Shown here: positions 9,401-19,800 of the stretch, piece after piece
Layout of the letters: each line of letters begins with the position of its first letter
Numbering within the stretch: the first letter of the stretch is position 1
Origin: Apteryx mantelli
Lineage: Eukaryota > Chordata > Aves > Apterygiformes > Apterygidae
Length of the DNA: 64,000 bases
Assembly (NCBI RefSeq): GCF_036417845.1
Contig: NC_090020.1
Location: 48,592,425-48,656,424 of the forward strand
Direction of reading: 5' to 3'
Notes under the pieces: generated by a model
The model's input: the letters and a program-made list of their open reading frames with translations, nothing else
Database searches by the model: none
Told to the model about the DNA's origin: nothing
Made by a program: the position numbers and the translations under genes

Positions 9401-12400
9401 ATTTTTTTTTTTTCAAGAAAAGTACAGTTTTGCCTGTATTAACTTTACATTTTAGACCATTCTTGGGGGGAAAAAAAATTGTAAATACAGTACATGCATC
9501 TTCTTTGCCTTTTAAAAAAAATAATTAAAGTCAACATGAAAATGACAAATGAATTATTTGTAATTGTAACATTGTGTAACGTTGCTCAGGGATTTATTCA
9601 TTGAATGAAGAGTAAAAGCAAAATAACTTCTCAGAGGCCATAGTCCAGGTTTTGTCACTCAGTAGAACTGGCACAGGCTTTCACTCTCAAGCCCTTTGCT
9701 GTACTTCATCCATACATATTATATTGGCCCGTATAAAGACAGTCCAATGTCAAAAATAACCTAAGATGTAGTGATTCTGAAGAACTTTACACTTAATCCT
9801 CTCAAAGATGATGAAATAGCAATAGAAGAGACTACGATATGGAGGAAATGAAATTGAGTGGCAAAACTGTTTAGAAACCATCAATTGCTGGCTCCTAAGC
9901 CATTCTTTTACTCTTTGATTTGGACTGTTATGTGGGTATATGTGTATAAGACTTTTGCTCAATCACCATTTTCTCAATAGAGGAGTGGAAAGCTGTGCTG
10001 AATTTGTTTACTAGGACTGTGATACAGAACAAGGAAACATTCAATAATTATGTTCTTCTTTTATTTTTGAAGATAAACAAGGAACTGTTTGCGCTCTTTG
10101 GAATGAAACAAATAGTATTGTCTTATCCTCAGACACATGATGTAAATGAAAGAACATGCAAGACAATCAAAGCTTTCCTTAACAAATATTGCACAGAGCA
10201 TCCAGATGATTGGGATGAACATTTATCTGCTATTGCCTATGCTTTTAATTTGACTAATGTGGTATGTGAAGGCTCTTCCTCTTTTGATGAGAGTTGGGAC
10301 TTACGTCCCCAAAAGTACCTGCAAAGCTGTATGTTAAATGTGCTTGCTTTTTGTTCCCGCTTAAATAGGAGCCAGATCAAAGCACCCCATATTTCCAGAT
10401 GTTTAATCGTAACCCATATGTGGCTGAGTCAACAAATGTGTGTGTGGAAGGAGAAGACAGTATGTTTGCCAAAATATTTGAAGCAACTAAAAAAGCCAGT
10501 CAAGCACTGGAGGAAGAGAAAACCTCAGACTGTCAGGTAAATATTATATATTCAAATGTTATTGGCAAGAAAACCGAAGAGACATAACGTGGAAAGATTT
10601 GAAATGTGAAGTGAAACAAACCTTTTAGAACAGTGAGGGTTTTTTTCTCACCATGTGATCCCTGGATCCCAGTGCACATGTGTATGTGGAAGGTATGAAG
10701 AAAAAAAACAGGAGGTTTTCTCCTTTAAGCCAAACGTGAACACCCTGGCAAGAGGTCTGCATATCAAAGGAGGTTTAAAACCATTGCCTGTGGAGTGTTG
10801 ATTTAGGACATGAAGATAGATAAAATCAATTTCTTGAAAACTTTTCAGTTTTACATGCTATGAATTACACACATCCGGGGACTTTTAATGTTATGCTTCT
10901 GCATTATTATTAAATTTTAGAAAAATACATGGTTGCTCTTAGGAAAGGAAAAGAAAATGTAATTCATTTGTTTCTTCTCACAGATAGTGAAAATCACTTC
11001 AGATGAACAGAAGATCAGAAACAAGATTACTGTCAAAAGGAAGCCAAAACAGTTAAATCCCCTTTGCCTTAAAGTTGGCCATGAAGTCCTCAGGCAAAGA
11101 AAAAACTGGTGGAAGGATGGTCGTTTCCAGTCAGAATGGATTGGTCCTTGTATTATAGATTATATCACAGATAATGGCTGTGCAATATTAAGAGATGCCA
11201 CAGGATCCAGGTTGAAAAGACCCATCAAAATGTCTCACCTTAAGCCATACATAAGAGGGTCCAGTGAAAAAGGTATGCGTGTGTGTGCGTGTGTGTATGT
11301 GTGTGTGTGTGTGTGTATATATATTTATATATATTTAACTTTTCTGTCATGTCTTGGTATTAGGTGAGGTTATGTACCTCACCTTGTATGAGCACGTATC
11401 ACTCACCAGTGTGAATTAGAAGAACACAGGATAATAATGTAATCTCATAAGGAGAACAGCAAGTGTGACTAGCTTGAAACCTATGCAGAGCAGAGAGCAG
11501 AGCTAATGAATCATATTTGAAGTCTCTTTAAAAATAGCTTCCATTAAAGTTGCTTCTACTGTGTGGTTTGGCCCTGTATGTGCTGGCTGGTAAAAACATG
11601 CTAAAAGTAGAGTTAGGCTGAACTGTATTCAAAGATTGTTTTCTTCCTTTGTTCCTGGCTTGATGTAGGTGGGAGAAAAATGTTAGGAATGTTAGAAAAA
11701 TGTTCTTTTCCTTGTGCGATGGAAACCTATTTTTTTCCCCTTAGTCTGACGAGTGCAGATGGTGCACGTTTACATCCCCCCTTTTTTTTAAACAACAACA
11801 AACTACCCTCCAAAATCTTAGAATACAAAGACTACCTCACAGAACTGATTTTTAGAGAGTTTATTTTAAATTGTGGTACTGAAAAAGTAAATATGCTTCT
11901 ATTACTGGAGTAAATAAAATTATTACACTCAGAAGTAGGATTTCTAGAAACTCCCAGACACATGTATAACCAGTTGCACTTCTTTCTCTTACACATTCTA
12001 TGCTTTTTTCAATAGTGGCAAATTTTTAATCAAAATTTAAATAATTTAAAAATATTTCTAATTCAAAATTAAATTTAAATTTAATCAAAATTTTAAATCC
12101 CCAAATAGCAGCCATTTCTTTTCTGCTAATGCTGTCTTGGAGCCACTTCAGACATTTAGAAAAAAATTAATAGCTCAGTGTTTGGAAGACCTCTGTCACA
12201 GAACAAACTACTTCTTAGTTTAGGATCCTTGAAAAAAAAAAAGTAGAACAATTTTCTCCTGTGTGACATGTGTGGTCAAGCTTTGGTTCTTGAAAATTTT
12301 TTATCTGCACTGGGATGGTCATCTCTTCCATTATTTCTTAAAACTGAGGGATCTGCAAAACTAAAGCTAATTCTGGAACTTAATGGGAGAAGCCGATATG

Positions 12401-14811
12401 TCTGCCAGTTGTCAGCCACCATTACAGATCACACAACCAAGACACCAATTTCATGTCATTTCTCCTGGACAACGCTCTTACTGTTAGACAATCACTTTCT
12501 GGTTTTCAGTTCTTCGTAGAATTGCAGAGCCATAAGGAGAAAGTTATGTGCATGAATTCATGCATGCAAATAGCACCTCTAATTTCCAACTATTACGATG
12601 AGTTTGGTAAAGTGAATCACAACATGAAAAAGTTTAGTCCAGATATCTTTGTAGGATCAGAGTCTAATATGTTCACCACTAACTACTGCAGAAGCTGTAA
12701 GTAAATGTACATTTTCTTCCCCTTTCCCAACAAGTGATTAAAGATTAGTTGTCTGATACAGGCAGAAAATTCAATGGATTATAAATATTTACGAAGCTTA
12801 AAGTTCTAGATTGATGGTCATACATATTTAAATTGTGGAGGGAAGTAAACCAGGCTTTGCTGAAGTAATTGTCAGCCTTTATCAAATGGCCTAACAGAAT
12901 TCAAGAAAGAAAGCATTATTTCATTTGAATAAGAGAAGGGGAAGCTGGCAGCAAATGACAGCTTTTTCATCCAGAAGGGAACATGCATGTTTTTATAACA
13001 AAGAACTTCTCTATATTAGCAAGGGTGGATTTTTTTTTTTGTCTGTTACTTATTTACTGTAACTACTACTGTGGCCTAACAGTCTATTAGCTATCCCCTT
13101 GCATAACCTTGAATGGGAAGAAAGCATTTGCAGTGCTTTCTGTGAAATAAATGTGAAAAAGTGCATCTTGGGTGAGGATAGTTGTCATGGCCTTGCTTAC
13201 CAAATTTAAAGGTGTTGTCAGTACTTTGCTTACACATACGATTTTGGAGCAGGGCATCTCCTGTATGTCATACTTTCACAGTGTGTGTCTTGCTTTTTTG
13301 AACATTAAAGACAAAGCCTGAAAATGCAGTCCTCATTTTTTAGGTGAGAAAGACTGATACTGACTGATACTAGTAGCAAGATTTTTTTTTTCGTAACCTA
13401 GTCTAAAGGTGAATCCTGAGTCAATGTATTGACAGAGCTCTTGGTACAGGCGTTGCAGGTTCACGTTCTGGGTAAACCTGGGTTGTTTGCTACCTGGCTA
13501 ACTCTACAGCTAGGCAGAGGTTCCAGGACACCTTAAATCACCCGTACACATCTATGTCTGAAGCAGCATTTTTCCTGTTTGAATGTGGGTCAGTTTAATA
13601 TTAAACTCTGGGTCAGTGCTTAAATGTTTCAGGAGTGCAAACAGGCAGATTTAGGACACATCTATGGAGAAACATAGCCAGAGCAGTGCAGAATCTGCTC
13701 CCACAAAGGTACCTCTTTGGACCTACATCTCAAAGGAATTTGTAGCCCCCGTACAGAGATACTTATCTGCTGAATGGCTCTTCTGATTCAACAGAACACC
13801 TCTTTTTACCCTGTGGCCCCCACGTGAGCAAGAAAACAGGCCTTAACATCATTTTCCAGCACAAGAAATTGTTAACCCCTCATTAACTATTACATATCTG
13901 ATTTGACAGGTCAGACTATTTTCATTTTATTGGAACTCTCTTGAAACAAATCAAACACTTCAACACATATCAAATAGAAGAAATGTCCGGTAGTACTATA
14001 CAGTAACAATCAACAACATTGTCTCTAATTTCTAAAAAAACCCCTGTGTTCTCAACACCTACAGTTCATAATTTTGTTTCTTAATTGCTTAAAAAAAAAC
14101 ACAGAAAAACCTTTGTTGCACTGAGACTTCCTAGCAAGAGTCTGGAGTAGCTACGTTTTTCTGTGTGGGGTGCAAAGAATAAAAGCAGCTACGTTCATTT
14201 AAGGTATTAGCTCAGTAGGTGACTGTGACAGACCTCAAGCTAGTTTATTGACATTGCAAAGAAAAACTGTTAACATGAAGCACTGCAAGCACTATTTTGT
14301 GGATGTGCCAGATGGAACTGAACGTTTGATGCTTAGTGAAATGAGGAAATCTGTATTATCAGACTGCTGTCATTCAAACAGTCTTGCCTTATTATTGAAA
14401 TTGCTTCAAAAAGTAAGTTAACACCTTACTATCATTTTGTTTGTGTTTAAGTACATCGATGACTTTTACTGAACTAGAAAGATCTGCTTTAAAAGGTACT
14501 TTTCTTTTACAGACAAGCATTACTTCTTACAAGGTGCAATAGTTGTTGACCACGACTATATTGGCTTTTCTGAAAGATCATATAATCCGTGCCAGCAAGA
14601 CCGCATTGTTGAAGGGGAAATAAATGACTATGCAAGAGGCGTCATATCTGCTGTGCAAATACCACCTTCAGCCGGCAAAGACCGAGAATCAACAGAACGT
14701 AAACATCAGTCTGAGCTAATGAGAGATCATAGCATTGAGCCCAACACTGCAAATCCAGAGCAGTGGCCTTCACCTTGCTGGACACTTCAGACCAAGATAG
14801 AGGATACTTAA
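6358..14811 (+). CDS. GIN1: GIN1, gypsy retrotransposon integrase 1 (whole coding span, 7 coding exons)
   Basis: Joined coding exons are 6358-6496, 7399-7592, 9076-9381, 10073-10261, 10369-10536, 10984-11272 and 14513-14811. The total is 1584 nt, or 527 residues plus TAA, close to the 522-residue human protein as I recall it. All introns are GT-AG and every junction keeps frame. The start ATG has G at -3 and +4 and opens MVRSGKNG, as in mammals. The protein has an HHCC zinc-binding module (His78, His85/86, Cys115, Cys118) and an integrase catalytic core with candidate acidic residues Asp146, Asp205 and Glu239. After that come a basic linker, a conserved WWKDGRFQSEWIGP block in the C-terminal region, and a divergent tail. 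It is a host gene domesticated from a Ty3/gypsy-like element, single-copy and split by introns. Its biological function is unknown to me. It lacks any neighbouring gag, protease or reverse transcriptase, so it is not an intact element. Confidence 0.97.
6497..7398 (+). other. GIN1: GIN1 intron (902 bp) with a GC-rich patch
   Basis: No exon found. The part from about 6750 to 6970 is richer in GC and CpG than its surroundings and carries long but domain-free open frames on both strands. The remainder is ordinary AT-rich intron. Confidence 0.8.
7399..7592 (+). CDS. GIN1: GIN1 coding exon 2 (zinc-binding module)
   Basis: 194 nt encoding residues 47-111. The acceptor is TTCTTCTTTCAG; the donor is CAGTGG/GTATGG. 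It carries the two histidines of the integrase HHCC zinc finger (His78 and His85 or His86, in a KCHENTAGTHHG context) and ends at Trp111, just before the paired cysteines of the next exon. Confidence 0.95.
7593..9075 (+). other. GIN1: GIN1 intron (1483 bp)
   Basis: No coding signal recognised. It contains a (TTTG)n-like stretch near 8863-8884. The rest is unremarkable. Confidence 0.8.
9076..9381 (+). CDS. GIN1: GIN1 coding exon 3 (Cys pair and integrase core with Asp146, Asp205)
   Basis: 306 nt, phase 0 at both ends, residues 112-213. It begins VYACRHCQVAK, giving Cys115-x2-Cys118 of the zinc module. The core contains TIDLIGPF with Asp146 (first catalytic position), MTDLFTKW, and YGPPQKMPIDQGKEF with Asp205 (second position). 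The donor is CATCAG/GTAAGT, a strong site. Confidence 0.96.
9382..10072 (+). other. GIN1: GIN1 intron (691 bp)
   Basis: AT-rich intron between phase-0 exons; no other feature seen. Confidence 0.85.
10073..10261 (+). CDS. GIN1: GIN1 coding exon 4 (third catalytic position Glu239)
   Basis: 189 nt, phase 0 to 0, residues 214-276. It contains LFGMKQIVLSYPQT and then DVNERTCKTIK, where Glu239 aligns with the glutamate of the DDE triad. There are 33 residues between Asp205 and Glu239, against 35 in typical retroelement integrases. The acceptor is ATTTTTGAAG at 10072; the donor is AATGTG/GTATGT. Confidence 0.95.
10369..10536 (+). CDS. GIN1: GIN1 coding exon 5
   Basis: 168 nt, phase 0 to 0, residues 277-332. 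It encodes STPYFQMFNRNPY, conserved with mammals, followed by a more variable acidic stretch ending EKTSDCQ. The acceptor is TTAAATAG at 10368; the donor is TGTCAG/GTAAAT. The intron before it is only 107 bp (10262-10368). Confidence 0.94.
10537..10983 (+). other. GIN1: GIN1 intron (447 bp)
   Basis: AT-rich intron; nothing else recognised. Confidence 0.85.
10984..11272 (+). CDS. GIN1: GIN1 coding exon 6 (basic linker and conserved C-terminal block)
   Basis: 289 nt, residues 333-428 plus one base. It encodes a Lys-rich stretch (VKRKPKQLNP) and then KVGHEVLRQRKNWWKDGRFQ, EWIGPCIIDYI and RPIKMSHLKPYI, the best conserved part of the protein outside the core. The layout resembles the small C-terminal integrase domain of gypsy elements. 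The acceptor is TTCTTCTCACAG at 10983; the donor is AAAAAG/GTATGC at 11273, directly followed by a TG repeat. Confidence 0.95.
11273..14512 (+). other. GIN1: Last GIN1 intron (3240 bp), with two exon-like blocks
   Basis: Begins with a TG/TA simple repeat at the splice donor. It is very AT-rich around 12010-12110. Two blocks have splice-like borders and open frames unrelated to GIN1: 12510-12696 (acceptor CTTTCTGGTTTTCAG, donor GTAAGT) and 14232-14412 (weak acceptor, donor GTAAGT). Neither continues the GIN1 frame, so neither is counted as coding. Confidence 0.75.
11277..11334. repeat. (TG)n(TA)n simple repeat at a GIN1 splice donor
   Basis: An imperfect TG tract of about 40 bp passes into TATATA/TTTATA sequence. 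It starts a few bases inside the intron after the exon ending at 11272. UG-rich tracts next to donors are known binding sites for CELF and TDP-43 family proteins; any role here is inferred. Confidence 0.9.
14513..14811 (+). CDS. GIN1: GIN1 last coding exon with stop
   Basis: 299 nt encoding residues 429-527 and TAA at 14809-14811. The acceptor is TACTTTTCTTTTACAG. It opens DKHYFLQGAIVVDHDYIGF, matching the mammalian segment around VADHDYIG, which fixes the junction and frame. The rest, including a SAGKDRESTERKH patch and an acidic end, is only loosely similar to mammalian GIN1. The tail therefore appears fast-evolving. Confidence 0.93.
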
Positions 14812-16860
14812 GCAAATAGTCACACGTCATATTTCATTGGCAAACAGTTTTGAACTTCTGTGGCAGACTGAAACAGTTTTAATAGCTCCAAGTTCCTCAG
14901 ACAAATTCACTTCACTACTGTATGTATTTAAGAATACTGCAGCTGTCCAGTGGTTAATTGATATTGGCATTAAGAAGCAGTCACCCTGTTATCAGAAATA
15001 TGGGCACAACCTAGAAAAAGCACGTTATCATCATGCAGTTGAATTACAGTATGTTTGTAGAATAGCAGTGTGGCCCTTCCTCACTGTTTATTGTCTCAGG
15101 GCACATCACACCATTTCATTCTGGTGACCTTTTCATTAATCCTCAGGTGACTCATTCCTAACATGCACAGATATTGTGGGACGAATGTAATCTAAGCAAC
15201 TTAACCTAAATTTTGCCTCCACCCCAGAAGGGTAAAGAAGCTCATGTCCTCTTTTCTTTTGTTATAGAGCTGTTTCCTGTTCTCTCTGAGACGTTGCAAT
15301 CTCTGACCTTTACAGCTTTTATTCTCTAGTTTAGCCCACAGCCCTAAGATCTCACAGAACAGTAAAGCTGCCAAAATCAAGTACAGGTAATGTTCTGCAT
15401 ATGAAACAACAAGGCCTGCAGCTGCTCCCTGCTCATCAAAATTCTACAAGGGAAAGCAATTTTAGTCTCTCAGGCAAGTCAAAATCATAAGGGTGCTCAG
15501 CATTTACTTGTGCTGTCTTCACAAGCCTCTAATTTCCCTTACTGTTACTTCTCAGAGCTACAACAGGTTTGGAGGAGAATTCCTCTTCTCCCGCTGACAG
15601 TACTCTAGGAAAGGTGAAGAACTGGTGTTATTTATTCTCTGAATTCCTTGACCAAGTTGCTATTGGCCTGGGCCTCCTGCTAAGAGGACTGCATCTCAAA
15701 GAGCAAAATTTATCTACTGTTAAAGTAAGCTGAACAGTAATTGATGAGAGCAAGAGTTTTCAATTAATCTTAGATAGAAAGACTTAGTCCTCAAGGCTGT
15801 TCAGATACTGAACTCGTACAGAAATTCATACCTGTGTTACGGTTTGGCCTATCACAGGCCAAGGCTATGTAAGAAAAGAGCTCAGTATCATCATTCTATT
15901 TTCCGATCCCATCCTAAAATACCTTTGAAAAAATACTTAATATTTAAGAAAGTACTTTGTCTTCCAAAAATCTAGTCCTACGTACACATTTTTCCCCATT
16001 GAGACAATGTTTCACAAAGAATGTACCTAACAAAGATAGTTGGATATTCTCTTCTAACAGACTCCTCCTATATATCAACTCCACTGAACGCAAAAATGAA
16101 CTAGGTTTGTGTTATTCATTGACAAACATGCTTAAGCTTAAAAGCCCATCTTTATATAAATTGCTTTTACCCCTAAGCTATAGTGTCCTCTGAGGCAAGT
16201 AATCTTTATAATGATTTTTCTAATGCAGTCAAGCAAGTAAGTGGGCTTGGTGAAATACATTTTTCTCACTTAAAAAAAAAAAAAAAGACTTGCCAAGAAA
16301 TTCCATCAAACAACATTCTGTTAAACTGTATTTAAAAAAAAAAAAAAAAAAGACAAATAATGCATGCTTGTAAATAGGAAAAAGCTGGTAATTGTGAACA
16401 ATGGTCTTACCTTGATTTTCTTCTGTAATGAGCTGTGCGATCAGATAGTATTTTTCTTGAGGAATACTGATTTAAAGATCTTCCATTTGGGAGCTGTGGT
16501 GGGATCCACAAGTTCAGGAGGTCCATGTCATGGTAATGACCTGGCTGGTAATCTCTTACTACACTAATCCTTCTTAGCAGAGGCCCCGATTCTTTGAGCC
16601 AACCCTCCTGCTCCCTATGAACCTTTAACTCTTTCATTAGGATTGCTACCCAAAGTGACATCTTCTGCTAGGATGGACTTGTTACAACTTAGTCTTGACT
16701 GTCTAATAGTACATTTTTAGCACAAACTGGCATGTCTCCATTTCCTGCTAAAATGTGGGTTCTTTCAGAGTCAGAGATAAAATCAGAGAATAAGGGAGCT
16801 GTCTCCAAGATGCTCTTCTGCTCTGTTAGAGCAATAAAAACCTACTGCATATGTTTTTTT
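14812..16860 (+). other. GIN1: Probable GIN1 3' UTR
   Basis: Sequence after the GIN1 stop up to the first canonical AATAAA on the plus strand (16833-16838) and its T/GT-rich downstream stretch. It contains two long A runs near 16270-16288 and 16331-16352. The extent is inferred from the poly(A) signal only; an upstream non-canonical signal is possible. Confidence 0.4.
16833..16838 (+). terminator. GIN1: Candidate GIN1 poly(A) signal AATAAA
   Basis: First canonical hexamer seen after the GIN1 stop codon. It is followed within 20-40 bases by TTTTTTTCAACTGGTTGGTT, a plausible U/GU-rich downstream element. Confidence 0.4.
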
Positions 16861-19800
16861 CAACTGGTTGGTTCCTTATTTGCACACAGTACAATGAAGC
16901 TGTAACGCAGAGCAGGGTGGAGGGAGGGGGAAGCTCTAACGTAGTATAAATGATGTGTGCTTCTTATAGCTATGCTGTCGGAGAGAAAGAAAACGCTAAG
17001 CTGACTGTGAAACAGAAAAAACAGACATTTAACAGACTGTAACGCTGTTTCCTAGTAATTGTGATCTACTATATTAACAGGCAAGCATTGGTGCCTCTTC
17101 AGTTCACCTAAGTGGGGCCCTTCTCTGCATATAAAAGGTTTATTGAGATAAAATACAGGGTTTTCAAATTAATGGCACCGAAAACAAACAGGAGGAAAAC
17201 TGGAAGAAGCAAAAAACAGCAATGGGAAACTTGAGAAGTTACAAGCAGCACAACGTACTCAGGGAGGCTCACAGAAACCCCTCATGCCATTGCTGTAGCT
17301 GGGCATTGCTCAGCAGCTGCTCCTGACGGTCGGTGAGTCCTGACCTGCCTACTGCTGGTTTGTATTTTAACCAACTTGGATAAATACACAAATGCCCATC
17401 TGTCATCTCCGTCACTGGCCCACAGGCTTGATTTACGATGGGACAACAGCAAAAGACTATTCTCTTAACAAAAGTCTTGGAAATTAGAATAGAATTTGTG
17501 CCCCCTTGTGGTGTGTTGCTTAGAGAGGAGGTACAGCACGAAAAAAAAGTGCCAAGTTTACTTACACCTCCCAGCACAGAAATACGAACACTTACCCTTT
17601 GGGTTTGCTAGAGGTATTAATTACCAGGTCATAGTCAGATGAAAAGCATGCCCAAAAAAACACCTGCCTCTGGTGAAAAGCTTCTGTACAACCACTGAGG
17701 GTTAAGTGTGGAGTAAAAAACACAACTCTCTTACTTGGCTACTTTCTGAACTTTTGTGTAGTGCTTGCCCACTCTGTGCTAAGGTGCTCTTGCTTTTCAG
17801 GTTAGACAATCTATGACATTTTAAAGTTTCTCCCTTCTTCTTCACAGAACTGAGTGTTCCCTGCTGGAGGACACTGATGAGTCATGATTTGCTTTCACAG
17901 CAAGCAGTTAACAAATCTTCTGGAAATGTCACTCCTGAGGACCAGATGAGTTTCTTAATAATTTGTTTGGGTGCAATGTCCATATTAATGACCTTTTGCA
18001 GCAGACATCATAATTTTAATGACCTAGCATCCAAACCTGTTCCCACAGTAACCTTCTTGGCATTTTCAAAATAGATAATGGAATTTTTTTTCTCTTGGGA
18101 ATGGAGTGGAGGCTTTCAATTAATTTATTGGACTGGCTAAAAATAAAACATGCAACTTCTAGAATCTCACCAGGCAGTGGAAACTCAGCAAGGCACACCA
18201 GCAGCTGACATCTGTTGGCCCAACCTGAGAGGTCACTGCCTGCCTCTTATGTCAGCAGAAGGAGACGTCATTATTGTTAAAAGTCACTAAGAACAGATGC
18301 TGTTTTGAATTAGAAGGGTAAAATTGATACGAATAAACAGGATTTAGCAGCGTCTTCAGAGCAATGGGTATTACACTGTTCTACCCCTGTCAAGAGACCT
18401 GCTAACCTATGGTGGAAACTTTGGTACTCAAGTTCTGCAGACATTTGGAAAGAAGAACAGTACCGAACAAGCTTTAATTTGAAAAGAGAGCCTCTGCTAG
18501 AGAGAAGTAGCAGAAAACCAGACAGTAACTTAAATTTAAAACATTTGATTCAGCAACTATTAATCCTGAGAGATGCATTCCCCAGTCAGTTCTCCCTTCC
18601 TCCTGTCTGACTACTTGTATGGAGATGCATACTACATTTGCAAGCAGAGAACACCAGCCTCAGGTTGCCTGAGCTGCCTATTAATTTGTGCCATCGTAAT
18701 GGGCGTTACTGCAGGCTTTGCGGATGGGTTCATGCTTCTTTCTTCCCACAGGGCTCCTGGCTGCAGTTGGGTGCAGTGTGTGTTGCTCTGGGGCTGCACG
18801 ACATGGTACGGTGAAGAAGGGGTCTGCAGGAACCCTGCCGCATTGGTAGCAGAAATAGGTATGCCATAAAAACAAGCCAGGAAGATTCAAGGTTGTAGGA
18901 AAAACATCATTCTGAGTCTGCCAGGTGATGTTTCCCTGCTACAGATTTTCATTGCAGTGCTCCACAAATCACTTAGATGAAGCCTTTCATAACTTACCAG
19001 TTGTTAATCGTGAGGGTGTTTTCTGACTCTTTGATTTGAATCTCTGAACTTTGATCAGCAAAACTGGAGTAGTCAGAGCTGCAGCTGATGGCAGAAACTG
19101 CCTCGAACATATGAAGAGAAATTTAAGACTAAATGAGTTAAAAAGAATAAATCACATTTCACAAATTCAGTACTCCAAGTTAGTTGACGCTTTTGACAAT
19201 TTATGCCTGAAATTTCTTCATGCCTCACTTCCCCCTTCTGTACAAAGTGAATAGCACTCTGTCAGTTCCCAGGCATACTGCAAAAAAAAATACTCATAAC
19301 TCTTTACAAAACTGACAGGCATAGCAACGAAAACCCCATAGAAAATCCCACAAGAAAATGAGTTCTATATTTAGTGCAGAGTTTCAGCCATATGCAGTAA
19401 ATAATACTTGGGATACCCCATCAAGTGGATAAACCGGATCTTGAATGTTTGTGCAGAGATATTGTCTCTCACCATCACAAATTAAAGACCTAGAAAAAGA
19501 AGAGCGGACTAAATAGCGACAGAGCAGAGCTTAGCAGGTGGTTATGGTATTACACTGGCAAATTTAATCCTTTAGTTTCTTAACTTCCAGATGTTTGACT
19601 CCACAAACTTGAGGGATTTTTCCAGTATACAGGTACCTGAAACGGCTTGCACTTAAACCTCACGTCTGCTTCCCTGCGAGTGTGGTCACAGGGTGGCAGC
19701 GTCTCCCTGCAGCAGCTTGTTCCACACACCAGGCACTGGGTCGGCCACGGAGACCATGAAAACGCGGTACCTGTAGAAACTGCTGTGCCAAGGTTTGTTT

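Noticed and set aside
12268..12519. 83-codon plus-strand frame in the last GIN1 intron
   Set aside because: No recognisable domain and no good splice borders; only the downstream block (12510-12696) has them.
6358..14811. GIN1 locus as an intact gypsy-type retrotransposon
   Set aside because: Only integrase-related sequence is present, interrupted by spliceosomal introns, with no LTRs or other element genes; it is the known domesticated host gene.
17269..17577. 102-codon minus-strand frame in the GIN1-PAM intergenic region
   Set aside because: Looks somewhat protein-like, but no family is recognised and there is no upstream exon or promoter; not enough for a gene call.
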